Below, piece after piece: positions 9,325 to 16,590 of a stretch of DNA of 36,453 bases. This DNA comes from Candidatus Saccharimonadota bacterium (GTDB taxonomy: Bacteria > Patescibacteriota > Saccharimonadia > Saccharimonadales > AWTP1-31). Within the stretch, counting starts at the first letter, position 1. Each line of letters begins with the position of its first letter. The notes under the pieces were generated by a model. It saw only the letters and a program-made list of their open reading frames with translations. It was not told the DNA's origin and searched no databases. Both the position numbers and the translations under genes were made by a program. The stretch is from NCBI GenBank assembly GCA_003962975.1, contig RXKC01000030.1, positions 1,002 to 37,454 of the forward strand, read 5' to 3'.

Positions 9325-9499
9325 TTTGACATCTCTCGTCTTGTTTGATCACGCAATGACTTACACCATTATCATCTTCTTTACATATTCTAGCAGAAGG
9401 ATATGGACAGTCTTTAACTTCTTCATATTTTACAAATATAAGGTCTTCAGCATAAGCTAAAGAACTATACAATACAAAAACCACGAATAGTAGCTTCAT
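9317..9499 (-). CDS. Small exported Cys-rich protein
   Basis: 60 residues. A clear signal peptide (MKLLFVVFVLYSSLAYA, with a signal-peptidase-I-type AYA site) leaves a mature peptide of about 43 residues with four cysteines, spaced so that two disulphides could form (CPYPSARIC, then two more). It should therefore act in the periplasm or outside the cell. A purine-rich GAGAAGAAGAG precedes the ATG. No family recognised; a role in lysis or in superinfection exclusion at the envelope is possible but unproven. Confidence 0.5.
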   Translation of the reverse strand: MKLLFVVFVLYSSLAYAEDLIFVKYEEVKDCPYPSARICKEDDNGVSHCVIKQDERCQND

Positions 9500-9542
9500 A
9501 TGACTCTTCTTCTCTCGTTAATGGTTTACGTTTCTTAGACAT
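9465..9542 (-). CDS. Possible 25-aa peptide coupled to the LamG-like gene
   Basis: The ATG at 9542 overlaps the TAA of the LamG-like gene (TAATG), the same junction used elsewhere in this genome, and the ORF starts MSKKRKPLTREEESYEAT and ends with TAG inside the next gene. The ribosome binding site is weak. It may be a real micropeptide or only a device to carry ribosomes to the exported Cys-rich protein. Confidence 0.3.
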   Translation of the reverse strand: MSKKRKPLTREEESYEATIRGFCIV

Positions 9543-10237
9543 TAGACACCCATCATTGATAATGTATTGCTTGTTGCTGTATCAATGCTATATGCGCTTG
9601 TTGGCGGTGTAAAGTTTGATGTCCAACGAGCTTCTCCTTTAGATATTCTTACTTCATCTATATACCCATTAAAGAAGTTACCAAGGTTTGCGCTACCACC
9701 AATGCCGAACGTCGTTGCCATATTCCCTAAGTCGTTAGTGCTTATGGCTGTTGATACTGTAAGAGATTGAGAAACCCCATCGACAAAAATATAGAAATTT
9801 GAGCCATTTCTAACATAGGCTATATGTTTCCACGCTCCCGAAGATACTGCTCCTGCTGCTGTAAAGTAATAGGCTTTGACAGAATTGCTGACCATTGCAT
9901 AGAAGTTCAGTGATCCTGTTGATAGTAGTTGGCAGAACATTCTATTCAATGCTGACTCGTATTGCGCAAAAAGCCCTGTGTTTTGTGAGCCGTTCCAATA
10001 AAACCATCCTTCAAGGGTAAAGTCGCCCGTTCCAAAGTTCCAATCCTCTGAATCAGCAAGAGAAAGCCAGTCCGTTGTTCCATTTAATACTGCTGAATAT
10101 CCTCCAAACTTGCTTTGAGTTGAAGACCTAGAGATGCTTCCGTTTAGGGTGACTGTTTTAGGCGATAGACTGCTATCTGTAAGCCCTACGTCATCCATGT
10201 GAAGAACTACTTTTGCTTTTGTGTCAATGCCAGCCAT
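9542..10237 (-). CDS. LamG / concanavalin A-like (Laminin_G_3-type) virion-associated lectin domain protein
   Basis: 231 residues that are nearly one domain. The order HMDDVGLTDSS, then FGGYSAVLNGTTDWLSL, GTGDFTLEGWFYW, then GAWKHIAYVRNGSNFYIFVDG and GYIDEVRISKGEARW is the classic signature of the LamG-like jellyroll fold, found in phage virion and adhesion proteins that bind glycans. It lies among virion genes, preceded by AAGGAAGG, so it probably decorates the capsid or tail and helps the particle stick to host or mucus polysaccharide. Binding specificity cannot be read from the sequence. Confidence 0.8.
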   Translation of the reverse strand: MAGIDTKAKVVLHMDDVGLTDSSLSPKTVTLNGSISRSSTQSKFGGYSAVLNGTTDWLSLADSEDWNFGTGDFTLEGWFYWNGSQNTGLFAQYESALNRMFCQLLSTGSLNFYAMVSNSVKAYYFTAAGAVSSGAWKHIAYVRNGSNFYIFVDGVSQSLTVSTAISTNDLGNMATTFGIGGSANLGNFFNGYIDEVRISKGEARWTSNFTPPTSAYSIDTATSNTLSMMGV

Positions 10238-10245
10238 AGCCTTCC

Positions 10246-10716
10246 TTAGTTAGTATTCTTTGTATATAACATAGTCATCTCTACGTTCGATACGGCAGGT
10301 GTCAAGTAAGCAACCCAATTCTGCGTTGCTGCAGCCTGCAACATTGCAGCATCTGTTGGAAGCATAAATCCTCTTGTATCGCCTGCAGGAACAGCAATGA
10401 CATATCTAACGCCACCTGCGGCAGAATCCTTGACCGTAACCACCGTTGCAGTAGCAGATGTGTTGGTTATGATGCACCCATAAACATCTAAGTAAATTGA
10501 CGAAGCGGAAGATATAACGGTAGTCGAAGCAGTAGTTGTAAGCGTTGTCTGCTGAACGCCCTTGTTTGCCCTTGCCAGTGGCACAGGTGTTACAAACAAT
10601 GATCCTGTAGTAGACATAAGAACAGGATATGCCTGCGGTGAATCACCGTCCTGTTTGGCATACAAAACTGAAGGATTTGCGTCAACCGTGCTAAACTCTC
10701 TCTTTGTTGTGGACAT
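10246..10716 (-). CDS. Putative virion structural protein, beta-rich
   Basis: 156 residues, rich in Thr, Ala, Val and Ser and predicted beta. Segments such as YPVLMSTTGSLFVTPVPLA and a Thr-rich TTLTTTASTTVISS stretch are typical of phage head-surface or tail-associated proteins. No signal peptide. It is placed between the tail adaptor and the LamG-like protein, suggesting a structural or decoration role. No family can be named. Confidence 0.45.
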   Translation of the reverse strand: MSTTKREFSTVDANPSVLYAKQDGDSPQAYPVLMSTTGSLFVTPVPLARANKGVQQTTLTTTASTTVISSASSIYLDVYGCIITNTSATATVVTVKDSAAGGVRYVIAVPAGDTRGFMLPTDAAMLQAAATQNWVAYLTPAVSNVEMTMLYTKNTN

Positions 10717-10725
10717 TTTGACCCC

Positions 10726-11319
10726 TTACGAATTAGGCTGATTATTAAAATACTTAGCAAGCTCCCAAGCGTCGTCCTGCATGACCTGTTGGATTCCTGT
10801 CTGTGAATTGGATGCTACTGCTTTAGGTAAAGATAATCTTTCATACTTTTCAATGAAAGACTGCGCTAATGTAGCTGAATTGACTATTGAATACGAAATC
10901 TCTGATGCTAGTTTATCGACAAACGCATCTAAAAAATACGAAGGATATCTGCTTGGAACGTCTAAATAATAAACGTACCTGACTCCCAATCCTGATGAAT
11001 CTGATATAATATATTCGCCCTCTTCCCGCCATTGCGCCTGTGGGGGATTAGTGCTGAATATCCTTATCATGTCAGTCGGCTTTGCATATACTAGAGTTTC
11101 CCCTATATCATTGAAATCTAGTGTATTTGTAACTGACGATAAATTAGCTCTTTTAGTGGCAAAGTTCCATTTACACTCTGCAAGAATTGACCTCAATGCT
11201 ATCTCATAGACTCGGCTTAACACTCTAGCGTTATTGCTATCGTCATCAATCGAGATTACAGGTGATGCCCCTACAAGCGTTAAAGCCTTATTGATTATGT
11301 CTGTCTTTGTGATTGCCAT
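10726..11319 (-). CDS. Tail adaptor protein (tail tubular protein A / gp11-like)
   Basis: 197 residues. The start (KTDIINKALTLVGASPV, then RVYEIALRSILAECKWNFAT) is characteristic of the podovirus adaptor that joins the portal to the tail nozzle. Later parts (VYAKPTDMIRIF, FLDAFVDKLASEISYSI) also fit the family, which is mostly helical. Gene order (capsid, terminator-like hairpin, adaptor, later nozzle) resembles T7 genes 10-11-12, although here two virion proteins and the small membrane-protein block separate adaptor and nozzle. Confidence 0.8.
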   Translation of the reverse strand: MAITKTDIINKALTLVGASPVISIDDDSNNARVLSRVYEIALRSILAECKWNFATKRANLSSVTNTLDFNDIGETLVYAKPTDMIRIFSTNPPQAQWREEGEYIISDSSGLGVRYVYYLDVPSRYPSYFLDAFVDKLASEISYSIVNSATLAQSFIEKYERLSLPKAVASNSQTGIQQVMQDDAWELAKYFNNQPNS

Positions 11320-11336
11320 GTAAGCCCTTTAAAGAG

Positions 11337-11362
11337 GGGAGGGAAGCCAAAGCTCCCCTCCC
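11337..11362 (-). terminator. GC-rich hairpin, probable transcription terminator after the capsid genes
   Basis: On the minus strand GGGAGGGGAG (11362-11353) pairs with CTTCCCTCCC (11346-11337) over ten pairs, one of them G-U, with a six-base loop. It is followed by CTCTTT on the minus strand and by GTTGTTTTT on the plus strand, so the T-run is better for plus-strand transcripts. It lies between the decoration-like and the adaptor gene, the position of T7 T-phi, so a leaky terminator limiting expression after the capsid is plausible. Confidence 0.55.
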
Positions 11363-11369
11363 GTTGTTT

Positions 11370-11834
11370 TTAGGTATAACGAACCACAGTCGTGATCGTA
11401 CCTGCCGTAACCGTTGTTGCCAAGCGGTTAAAGGTAAGCATGATATCTGTGACATCGGTCGTTACAGTTGGAATACCCTGATTTGCTTCTAAGCTCTGTG
11501 TAGCTGTCAAGCATTCGCCAGCGTTTAAGAACGTAGTAGCTGCAGTTGTAGTTCCAACCTTAGTACCGATACTGATGGTAGTACCTGTTCCAGTTGCAGC
11601 AGCTCCAGAAAGAGCTGCAGGGAAGTATACCTTAACACCAGTGATCTTCTTGTTAGCAGGAATAGTAGCCACAAGAAGCATCGTTCCAACAGTGATAACA
11701 GTCGCAGACAAAGCATAGGTATCAACCCATACCTTCTCTACGGTCTTGATATAACCGTCAGCGATGATATTATCGCCAGTACCGCCTGCGTCATACTTCG
11801 TTTTGTTTGCTGATTTGATTGTTCCGTTTGCCAT
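11370..11834 (-). CDS. Putative capsid decoration / head protein
   Basis: 154 residues, Thr/Ala/Gly-rich, predicted beta, starting MANGTIKSANKTKYDAGGTG. The middle (WVDTYALSATVITVGTMLLVATIPANKKITGVKVYFPA) and the Thr-rich end look like a small head-decoration protein or one of the capsid-fibre bases found directly after the major capsid gene in many podophages. It follows the capsid gene by about 60 bases, which hold a possible hairpin, with its own ribosome binding site (AAAGGAG). A named family cannot be assigned. Confidence 0.5.
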   Translation of the reverse strand: MANGTIKSANKTKYDAGGTGDNIIADGYIKTVEKVWVDTYALSATVITVGTMLLVATIPANKKITGVKVYFPAALSGAAATGTGTTISIGTKVGTTTAATTFLNAGECLTATQSLEANQGIPTVTTDVTDIMLTFNRLATTVTAGTITTVVRYT

Positions 11835-11868
11835 GTTCTTTTCTCCTTTGAGCCTATAGCTCGGTTAA

Positions 11869-11889
11869 GACTATCCCTTTAGGTTAGTC
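11869..11889 (-). other. Small hairpin between capsid and decoration-like gene
   Basis: GACTA and TAGTC pair, with two further G-C pairs around a five-base loop, just after the capsid stop codon. It may stabilise the capsid mRNA end or be an RNA-processing site; it lacks a T-run, so it is not a classic terminator. Confidence 0.3.
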
Positions 11890-11894
11890 CGTTA

Positions 11895-12755
11895 TTAAGC
11901 ACCATAAATTGAAACGACACGATCTTCTTCAAGACGAACCGCACCGATATTCAATTCATAGTAAACTTGCCAAGAATACGATAAGTCAGCACGTTCATCA
12001 GTGCGAACCATAGGCTCTGCAGCCATAGCAGCACAGATACCGTATTTCTGATAAGCGATACCTTGACAAGTAGAACCATTAACAGCGGTTGCTGCGGCAA
12101 TACGAGTAGACATAATCCACTTGAAGCCCATCCAGCTATCAATCTCACCACGAACCAATGCCTTGACAGCGGCATAGTCAGTAGATGTAGCCTGTGACAC
12201 GTTCAGCAGAGAATCTAAGGAAGCAGGAGAAGTTACGAAATAACGATCATCCATTTCCACATCCTGTTCGTCTAACGCCTGCTTGATTGCGATAACTTCG
12301 GCTAATGTCAAGACAGAAGCAGTTACCAGTTTCAAGTTGCCATTAGTCACAGAAGTGGAACCAGTTTCCCCAGAATATGCCGTTCCAATAGCGGCTGCAA
12401 TGATAACATCGTCCATCTTACGACCTAACGATTGCGCAGCAGCGATTGTATAGGCACTGCGAGGGTCAGAAATTGCCTTCAATTCGTCGCCTCGGTCAAG
12501 TAAACGAGCGTCATGGTAATCAACCATGATACCCATACGACGACCAAGAACAGGGTCATTATTAGGGGTCTGGGTATTACGAGAACCCTTTACTTCCATG
12601 TTCCATTGACCAATTTGGTCTTGGAAGAACGTCTTTCCTCTTACATTCGGTTTCATGTATACAGTTGAAGCCAACTTTGAATACTTCTGTTGTGCTAACT
12701 GCATGATGTTTTGACCATACGCTTGTGCGTAGATCGCATTTTGTGTATCTGCCAT
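11895..12755 (-). CDS. Major capsid protein (HK97-like fold, podovirus type)
   Basis: 286 residues. Hallmarks seen: an N-terminal MADTQNAIYAQAYGQNIMQLAQQ, a segment with SRNTQTPNNDPVLGRRMG, the helical ALDEQDVEMDDRYFVTSPASL stretch, then FKWIMSTRIA and a C-terminal RADLSYSWQVYYELNIGAVRLEE followed by RVVSIYGA, all typical of the phage capsid proteins found beside Head-tail_con portals. Preceded by a strong AAGGGGTGAG site, as expected for the most abundant phage protein, and by the scaffold gene 150 bases upstream. Confidence 0.85.
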   Translation of the reverse strand: MADTQNAIYAQAYGQNIMQLAQQKYSKLASTVYMKPNVRGKTFFQDQIGQWNMEVKGSRNTQTPNNDPVLGRRMGIMVDYHDARLLDRGDELKAISDPRSAYTIAAAQSLGRKMDDVIIAAAIGTAYSGETGSTSVTNGNLKLVTASVLTLAEVIAIKQALDEQDVEMDDRYFVTSPASLDSLLNVSQATSTDYAAVKALVRGEIDSWMGFKWIMSTRIAAATAVNGSTCQGIAYQKYGICAAMAAEPMVRTDERADLSYSWQVYYELNIGAVRLEEDRVVSIYGA

Positions 12756-12906
12756 TTTCTCACCCCTTGTTGATAATACGTTAATTTAAGTTTGTCAGGC
12801 TCAAAGTTCGGCTTATCCATAAAGGGGCTTCTCTTCTTGCTTCCTACATCTGCAGGGCATTTCAGCTTGTCTGCCAATCAAATAAGAACATTCGGGGTCT
12901 TTCGAC

Positions 12907-13824
12907 TTAGCCTCTTGCTCTCTGCGCTGAAGCGATTAAAGCGTTCACACGTTCAACCGCTAACTGATGCTCTTTCTCGCTATACTTGCCCTTTTGATTC
13001 ATATAAGGGCCATCCATATCAGACTTCATTCTCCTGACCTCTTCCATTGCTTCATCAGGAGCAAGGCTGAACTTCTTCATTTGGAACTCACCAACTTTAT
13101 TCTCAGCAAACTGATCACCAATTTTTGCCAAGAATTTGATGCCTCTTGGGTTCTGTGATAGCACCGTCGTAATATAATCATTCGTCTCTTGGTCAGGGGA
13201 GAACTTATTTATGACCATCTGCCCTAATTCAATGTTGCTTTCGTAGGCATCACCCCATTCACCTTTTAGAGCATTGACTGTTTCTGTAAGGGTTTTCTGG
13301 TGCTTTTCCATTGCTCCCTTATAAGACTCAATCGCTAACTGCTGATAAGCGTTCCATATTCCTTTTACCGCTGACGGATGAACCTTGTGAGCATGCATAA
13401 TCTCTGCGAACTTATTCTTATCAAATGCCAAACCTGCCTTGACCATATCAGCAGGTATATTTGCATCAGGTAGCCCATACCCTTCTGCTTTATCAGGAAT
13501 ACCCATTGCCTTACTAAAGCGATTCCATCCTTCAACATCATTTACATCCTTTGGGATAGGAACCTTCTCATGCCCTAGTAATTTCTCAAGATTTGCGTGG
13601 CTCTCTAAAGCCTTGTTTAATCCTTCGGGGGTATCTTCAAATTTCTGTAATAACGGGCTATTTCTTAAATCTGCTCGGATGGTCGTTTTCCATGCACCTG
13701 TAGGCTGTGCTGGTAAAGGAACGCCATTCTCTAAGCCTGTTTCTCCTCCATTTAAAAGACCTGCATCTGTTGCGCCTGCGTCTTGGGTCGTGCCATTATC
13801 CGTTTGGGTGGTTTGATTTTCCAT
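12907..13824 (-). CDS. Capsid scaffolding / assembly protein
   Basis: 305 residues. The disordered Gln/Thr/Gly-rich start (about 1-45) and acidic, helical remainder with the segment EGWNRFSKAMGIPDKAEGYGLP, followed by a LKGEWGDAYESNIELGQ region, match the podovirus scaffold family encoded directly before the capsid gene. Such proteins guide procapsid assembly and leave before DNA packaging. The ribosome binding site is AAGGAGCAATAA. The 151 bases between its stop and the capsid ATG contain only weakly supported short ORFs. Confidence 0.8.
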   Translation of the reverse strand: MENQTTQTDNGTTQDAGATDAGLLNGGETGLENGVPLPAQPTGAWKTTIRADLRNSPLLQKFEDTPEGLNKALESHANLEKLLGHEKVPIPKDVNDVEGWNRFSKAMGIPDKAEGYGLPDANIPADMVKAGLAFDKNKFAEIMHAHKVHPSAVKGIWNAYQQLAIESYKGAMEKHQKTLTETVNALKGEWGDAYESNIELGQMVINKFSPDQETNDYITTVLSQNPRGIKFLAKIGDQFAENKVGEFQMKKFSLAPDEAMEEVRRMKSDMDGPYMNQKGKYSEKEHQLAVERVNALIASAQRARG

Positions 13825-13838
13825 TTATTGCTCCTTAA

Positions 13839-13901
13839 TTAGTATGATTTCTTGCTTCCTTTGCCTGATTTACCTTTGTACTGCTTACCCGACCTACTCA
13901 T
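13839..13901 (-). CDS. 20-aa Lys/Ser/Gly-rich basic peptide
   Basis: A 20-codon ORF, MSRSGKQYKG followed by KSGKGSKKSY, with an excellent ribosome binding site (AAGGAGGAATAAG) ending right before the ATG. Net charge is strongly positive with no hydrophobic segment, so nucleic-acid binding or capsid-interior binding is possible. It fills the gap between the Bbp19-like gene and the scaffold gene. The strong translation signal is the evidence that it is real; function unknown. Confidence 0.55.
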   Translation of the reverse strand: MSRSGKQYKGKSGKGSKKSY

Positions 13902-13902
13902 C

Positions 13903-14154
13903 TTATTCCTCCTTCCCGGCTAGTTCGACAATCTGATCAACACTTAAATCAAGGATTGTCTTTATTGTTCCTATTAACTTCCTATTTGCATCTCTTGCAA
14001 TAATGTCATTCGTTTCGTTTGAGTCTAAGATACTTGGCGTCCATCCTGAAATCTTTTCTAAGAACTTCATCACCTCTTTTCCTTGCGGACTATCAAAGGT
14101 GGCGTGTATATTGCTTTTCAACCCTGCTACATAGGCTTTATCAGATAAGCTCAT
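13903..14154 (-). CDS. Bbp19-like small phage protein
   Basis: 83 residues. The core HATFDSPQGKEVMKFLEKI, then a polar stretch ending in ARDANRKLIGTIKTIL, fits the Bbp19-like phage domain (named after Bordetella phage BPP-1), which is regularly encoded between portal and scaffold. Its biochemical role is not known; location suggests head assembly. The ATG overlaps the portal stop (ATGA), so the two are translationally coupled. Confidence 0.65.
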   Translation of the reverse strand: MSLSDKAYVAGLKSNIHATFDSPQGKEVMKFLEKISGWTPSILDSNETNDIIARDANRKLIGTIKTILDLSVDQIVELAGKEE

Positions 14155-15830
14155 TTATTACCTTCTTTTGCTTTCGCTAGGTTTACATCGATCTTGCTTC
14201 CCTTCTCAACTAAATCAGCCCCTTGTGTTGCCATTTGCATAGCCATTTGCTGTTGAGCCATTTGACCTTTAGCGGTACGAATCTCCTCAATCTCTGTATC
14301 ATCACGAAGAACTCGCATTGGCGCACCTGTAATAGCCCACACCTCATCAACCGTCTTATCACCAGAAACCTTATCCAATACATCAGGAATAAGCGGAGCC
14401 ATTTGACCGACAACGCTCAAGCCAGTCATTAAAGCATTTAATTCGGAACGTCTTTGAGCTTGTGCAAGCTGACCGATACAATCAATCTCGAATTGAGGGT
14501 CATCTCTCAACTCATCAGGCATTTCAGGAAGTTTGTTCTTTCGGTACAAAATACCAATGGTGCGGATGACGGCAGGATTCAGCATTTCGCTGATATATCT
14601 GCCAACAGCAGGCCCTAACATCGTCATCTTCTCATTGATACGCTCCATGACCTCTGGATTGTTCATTTGCTTAGTTACCCCATCAAAGGCTAAAAAGACA
14701 TCGTTATACATTAACGCCTTGACCTTGTTAGAGTAATACTCAATAGACACCATTCCAGCATTGACATCACCAAAGTTACCAAAAGCGAATATATCTTTAG
14801 AACCATCCATCTTAGCCTTGTTATAATAATTGACGGCTCTTGGATTAGCGTTAAAAGGCATAAGGAAGGCATTGTCTGGTATAGCAATCGGAGGATCTGT
14901 ATGCTTCATCATTGCCCGTAAGTTAGTCTTGGCGGCTGCATTTAAGATGCGAGCAAATGGCAAAGACTTCATTGCAGGAGAGAATCCCCAAGGAATAAAT
15001 GGACGCTTATCAAACCTATGACAGAAGGCAGGGAACTCATTATATCCGCCTTCTTCAACAATCATCTTGCCTTCAATATCAATCCAAGACGCTTCGATAG
15101 GCAAGTTCTTCTTGTCAGTCTTTTGTATCTCTCTGCGGTATCTTGTGGCGATATGAAGCAAGAAGTTATGCTTTTTATCTTGTCTGGTTTCAGCTTTAAG
15201 CTCATCTTGCATCTCTCTTGACAGCTTATCAGCACCAAACTTGTCAGCCGCTTGCCTTGCGGTATACTCAAACTCGATATAATACTCAACAACCCTGCCC
15301 TTGCTGTCCTCAACTAAGCAGATATTCTTGATAGGCAATGAGAAAAAACGAGCGTCATCCTCAACATCCTCTTCCTCAAGCATGGCACTTGTACCATATA
15401 CACCAGAGGATTTATAAGATGCGATAATCTGATTGTAGAAATTAGACTTATTTAGGGTGTAATTGACCTGTTCGCCTACTTCTTCAAGGAACGTAGCAAC
15501 ACGCTTATTGTTCTTCAGGGCAGGATTCTTAGCCCGTAAGCTAAACCATTTGCTTGTAGGGGGCGTTAGATAGTTCATAAATCCACTTGCCAACACATCA
15601 GCGGCTTCAAGCGTAGTTGAATCGAATAAATAAGTAGCGTTTAATTCTGAACCTGCGCTATAGGTCGTATTGACATTCTCCGCTTCGATATAGAAATAAT
15701 CATGCAGAACTTGCCAATAGGACTCAAAGTTAGAACGCCCACCCTTTAAGCTCTGGTAGTGAGCTATCTTCTGTTGCGCTCTTGGGCTGTCTTGTACGCC
15801 TTTAATCTTCTTTTGATCGCCTGTTTCCAT
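14151..15830 (-). CDS. Portal protein (head-to-tail connector, Head-tail_con family)
   Basis: 559 residues, normal for the family. Recognisable blocks: RSNFESYWQVLHDYF (about 32-46), LFDSTTLEAADVLASGFMNYLTPP (about 68-91, with the conserved A-x-x-x-L-A-x-G-x-x-x-x-L-T-P-P), KWFSLR, GTSAMLEEED, and a GFSPAMKSLPFARILN segment around 290. The C-terminal 60 residues are Gln/Met-rich and coiled. Twelve copies form the vertex channel for packaging and tail attachment. It overlaps the Ala-rich gene upstream by one base (TAATG). Confidence 0.92.
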   Translation of the reverse strand: METGDQKKIKGVQDSPRAQQKIAHYQSLKGGRSNFESYWQVLHDYFYIEAENVNTTYSAGSELNATYLFDSTTLEAADVLASGFMNYLTPPTSKWFSLRAKNPALKNNKRVATFLEEVGEQVNYTLNKSNFYNQIIASYKSSGVYGTSAMLEEEDVEDDARFFSLPIKNICLVEDSKGRVVEYYIEFEYTARQAADKFGADKLSREMQDELKAETRQDKKHNFLLHIATRYRREIQKTDKKNLPIEASWIDIEGKMIVEEGGYNEFPAFCHRFDKRPFIPWGFSPAMKSLPFARILNAAAKTNLRAMMKHTDPPIAIPDNAFLMPFNANPRAVNYYNKAKMDGSKDIFAFGNFGDVNAGMVSIEYYSNKVKALMYNDVFLAFDGVTKQMNNPEVMERINEKMTMLGPAVGRYISEMLNPAVIRTIGILYRKNKLPEMPDELRDDPQFEIDCIGQLAQAQRRSELNALMTGLSVVGQMAPLIPDVLDKVSGDKTVDEVWAITGAPMRVLRDDTEIEEIRTAKGQMAQQQMAMQMATQGADLVEKGSKIDVNLAKAKEGNK

Positions 15831-16180
15831 TATTGTCCTAACAAGGTTTTTTTACTCGTTGTAGCTTGAGTAGTCAACCCTAATGGTGATGTGTATATGC
15901 TTTGAGATGCCGTCATTGCCTTACGCTTTGCGTCTATTGCCGCTTGTGCCTGTCCTGATGCTGATGCTTGTGCGTCTTTTACGTTCTGTATAGCCGCAGC
16001 ATTTGCTACCGCTGCGTCATTGGCCGCATTCTTTGCGGCTTTAGCTTGCTTACTTGCTTGGACTTGAGATGTAACTGCCCCTGCCGCTGTTGCGGCTCCT
16101 GCGGCAATGGCGACTCCACCTAAAGTTGCTGATCCTCCTAAAGCTGCTCCTGCTGCGGCTGCAAACGGAATAAACGGCAT
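15830..16180 (-). CDS. Ala/Gly-rich small protein between portal and terminase
   Basis: 116 residues. The first 40 are an Ala/Gly-rich hydrophobic stretch with small-residue packing (FIPFAAAAGAALGGSATLGG), followed by a helical Ala/Lys/Gln-rich region (about 42-88). Proteins of this composition are common at this site in podophages and are often virion-associated, but no function is established. Preceded by AGGAGCAAAT before ATG. Confidence 0.45.
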   Translation of the reverse strand: MPFIPFAAAAGAALGGSATLGGVAIAAGAATAAGAVTSQVQASKQAKAAKNAANDAAVANAAAIQNVKDAQASASGQAQAAIDAKRKAMTASQSIYTSPLGLTTQATTSKKTLLGQ

Positions 16181-16188
16181 ATTTGCTC

Positions 16189-16590
16189 CTAGTTTAAATT
16201 AAACCGATGTAACTTACTGAAATCAGGACTCCACCAAGATACTGTCTTTGGTCTTACTTTGTTTATTGTGGTTCTTAATCCCCTTAATATCGTTTTGACG
16301 CTATCTGCGGCCAGCAAGATAAAGTGCATATTCTTTCCGTTCTCTGGTATTAGCCTTAGAAGAACGTCAACTTGTGTAATGTCTACTTTATCAAGGTTCT
16401 TATAGCTCTCATCGGTCAATAACAAAAATATCGCAACCCCCTTAATATGCCCTTCTTTGACCACTACAACCTTATCAGGACAAGCTCTAATACCTGCTTC
16501 TAACTGGTCAGGTGTAGGTATAACGTCGTTTCTTGACCCCTTATAACGTGAATAATAGCTATCCATAAGGTATTGAGCGACCTCTGTCAT
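16189..16590 (-). CDS. GNAT-fold-like phage protein (T7 gp13-position)
   Basis: 133 residues. The pattern of a start helix (VAQYLMDSYYSRY), a central strand pair (DKVVVVKEGHIKGVAIFLLL), a strand with NGKNMHFILLAADS and the end GLRTTINKVRPKTVSWWSP fits the GNAT-like acetyltransferase fold of small phage proteins encoded beside the terminase. The acetyl-CoA-binding Q/R-x-x-G-x-G/A loop is not evident, so the enzyme may be inactive and the protein structural. The ATG overlaps the terminase TGA. Confidence 0.45.
   Translation of the reverse strand: MTEVAQYLMDSYYSRYKGSRNDVIPTPDQLEAGIRACPDKVVVVKEGHIKGVAIFLLLTDESYKNLDKVDITQVDVLLRLIPENGKNMHFILLAADSVKTILRGLRTTINKVRPKTVSWWSPDFSKLHRFNLN

Noticed and set aside
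12695-12925. Short ORFs between scaffold and capsid genes: a 60-codon TTG-start ORF and a frame that could extend the scaffold by frameshift.
   Set aside because: The TTG ORF has no ribosome binding site and overlaps the capsid start by 61 bases. The alternate frame opens only about 30 bases before the scaffold stop and no slippery heptamer is visible there.
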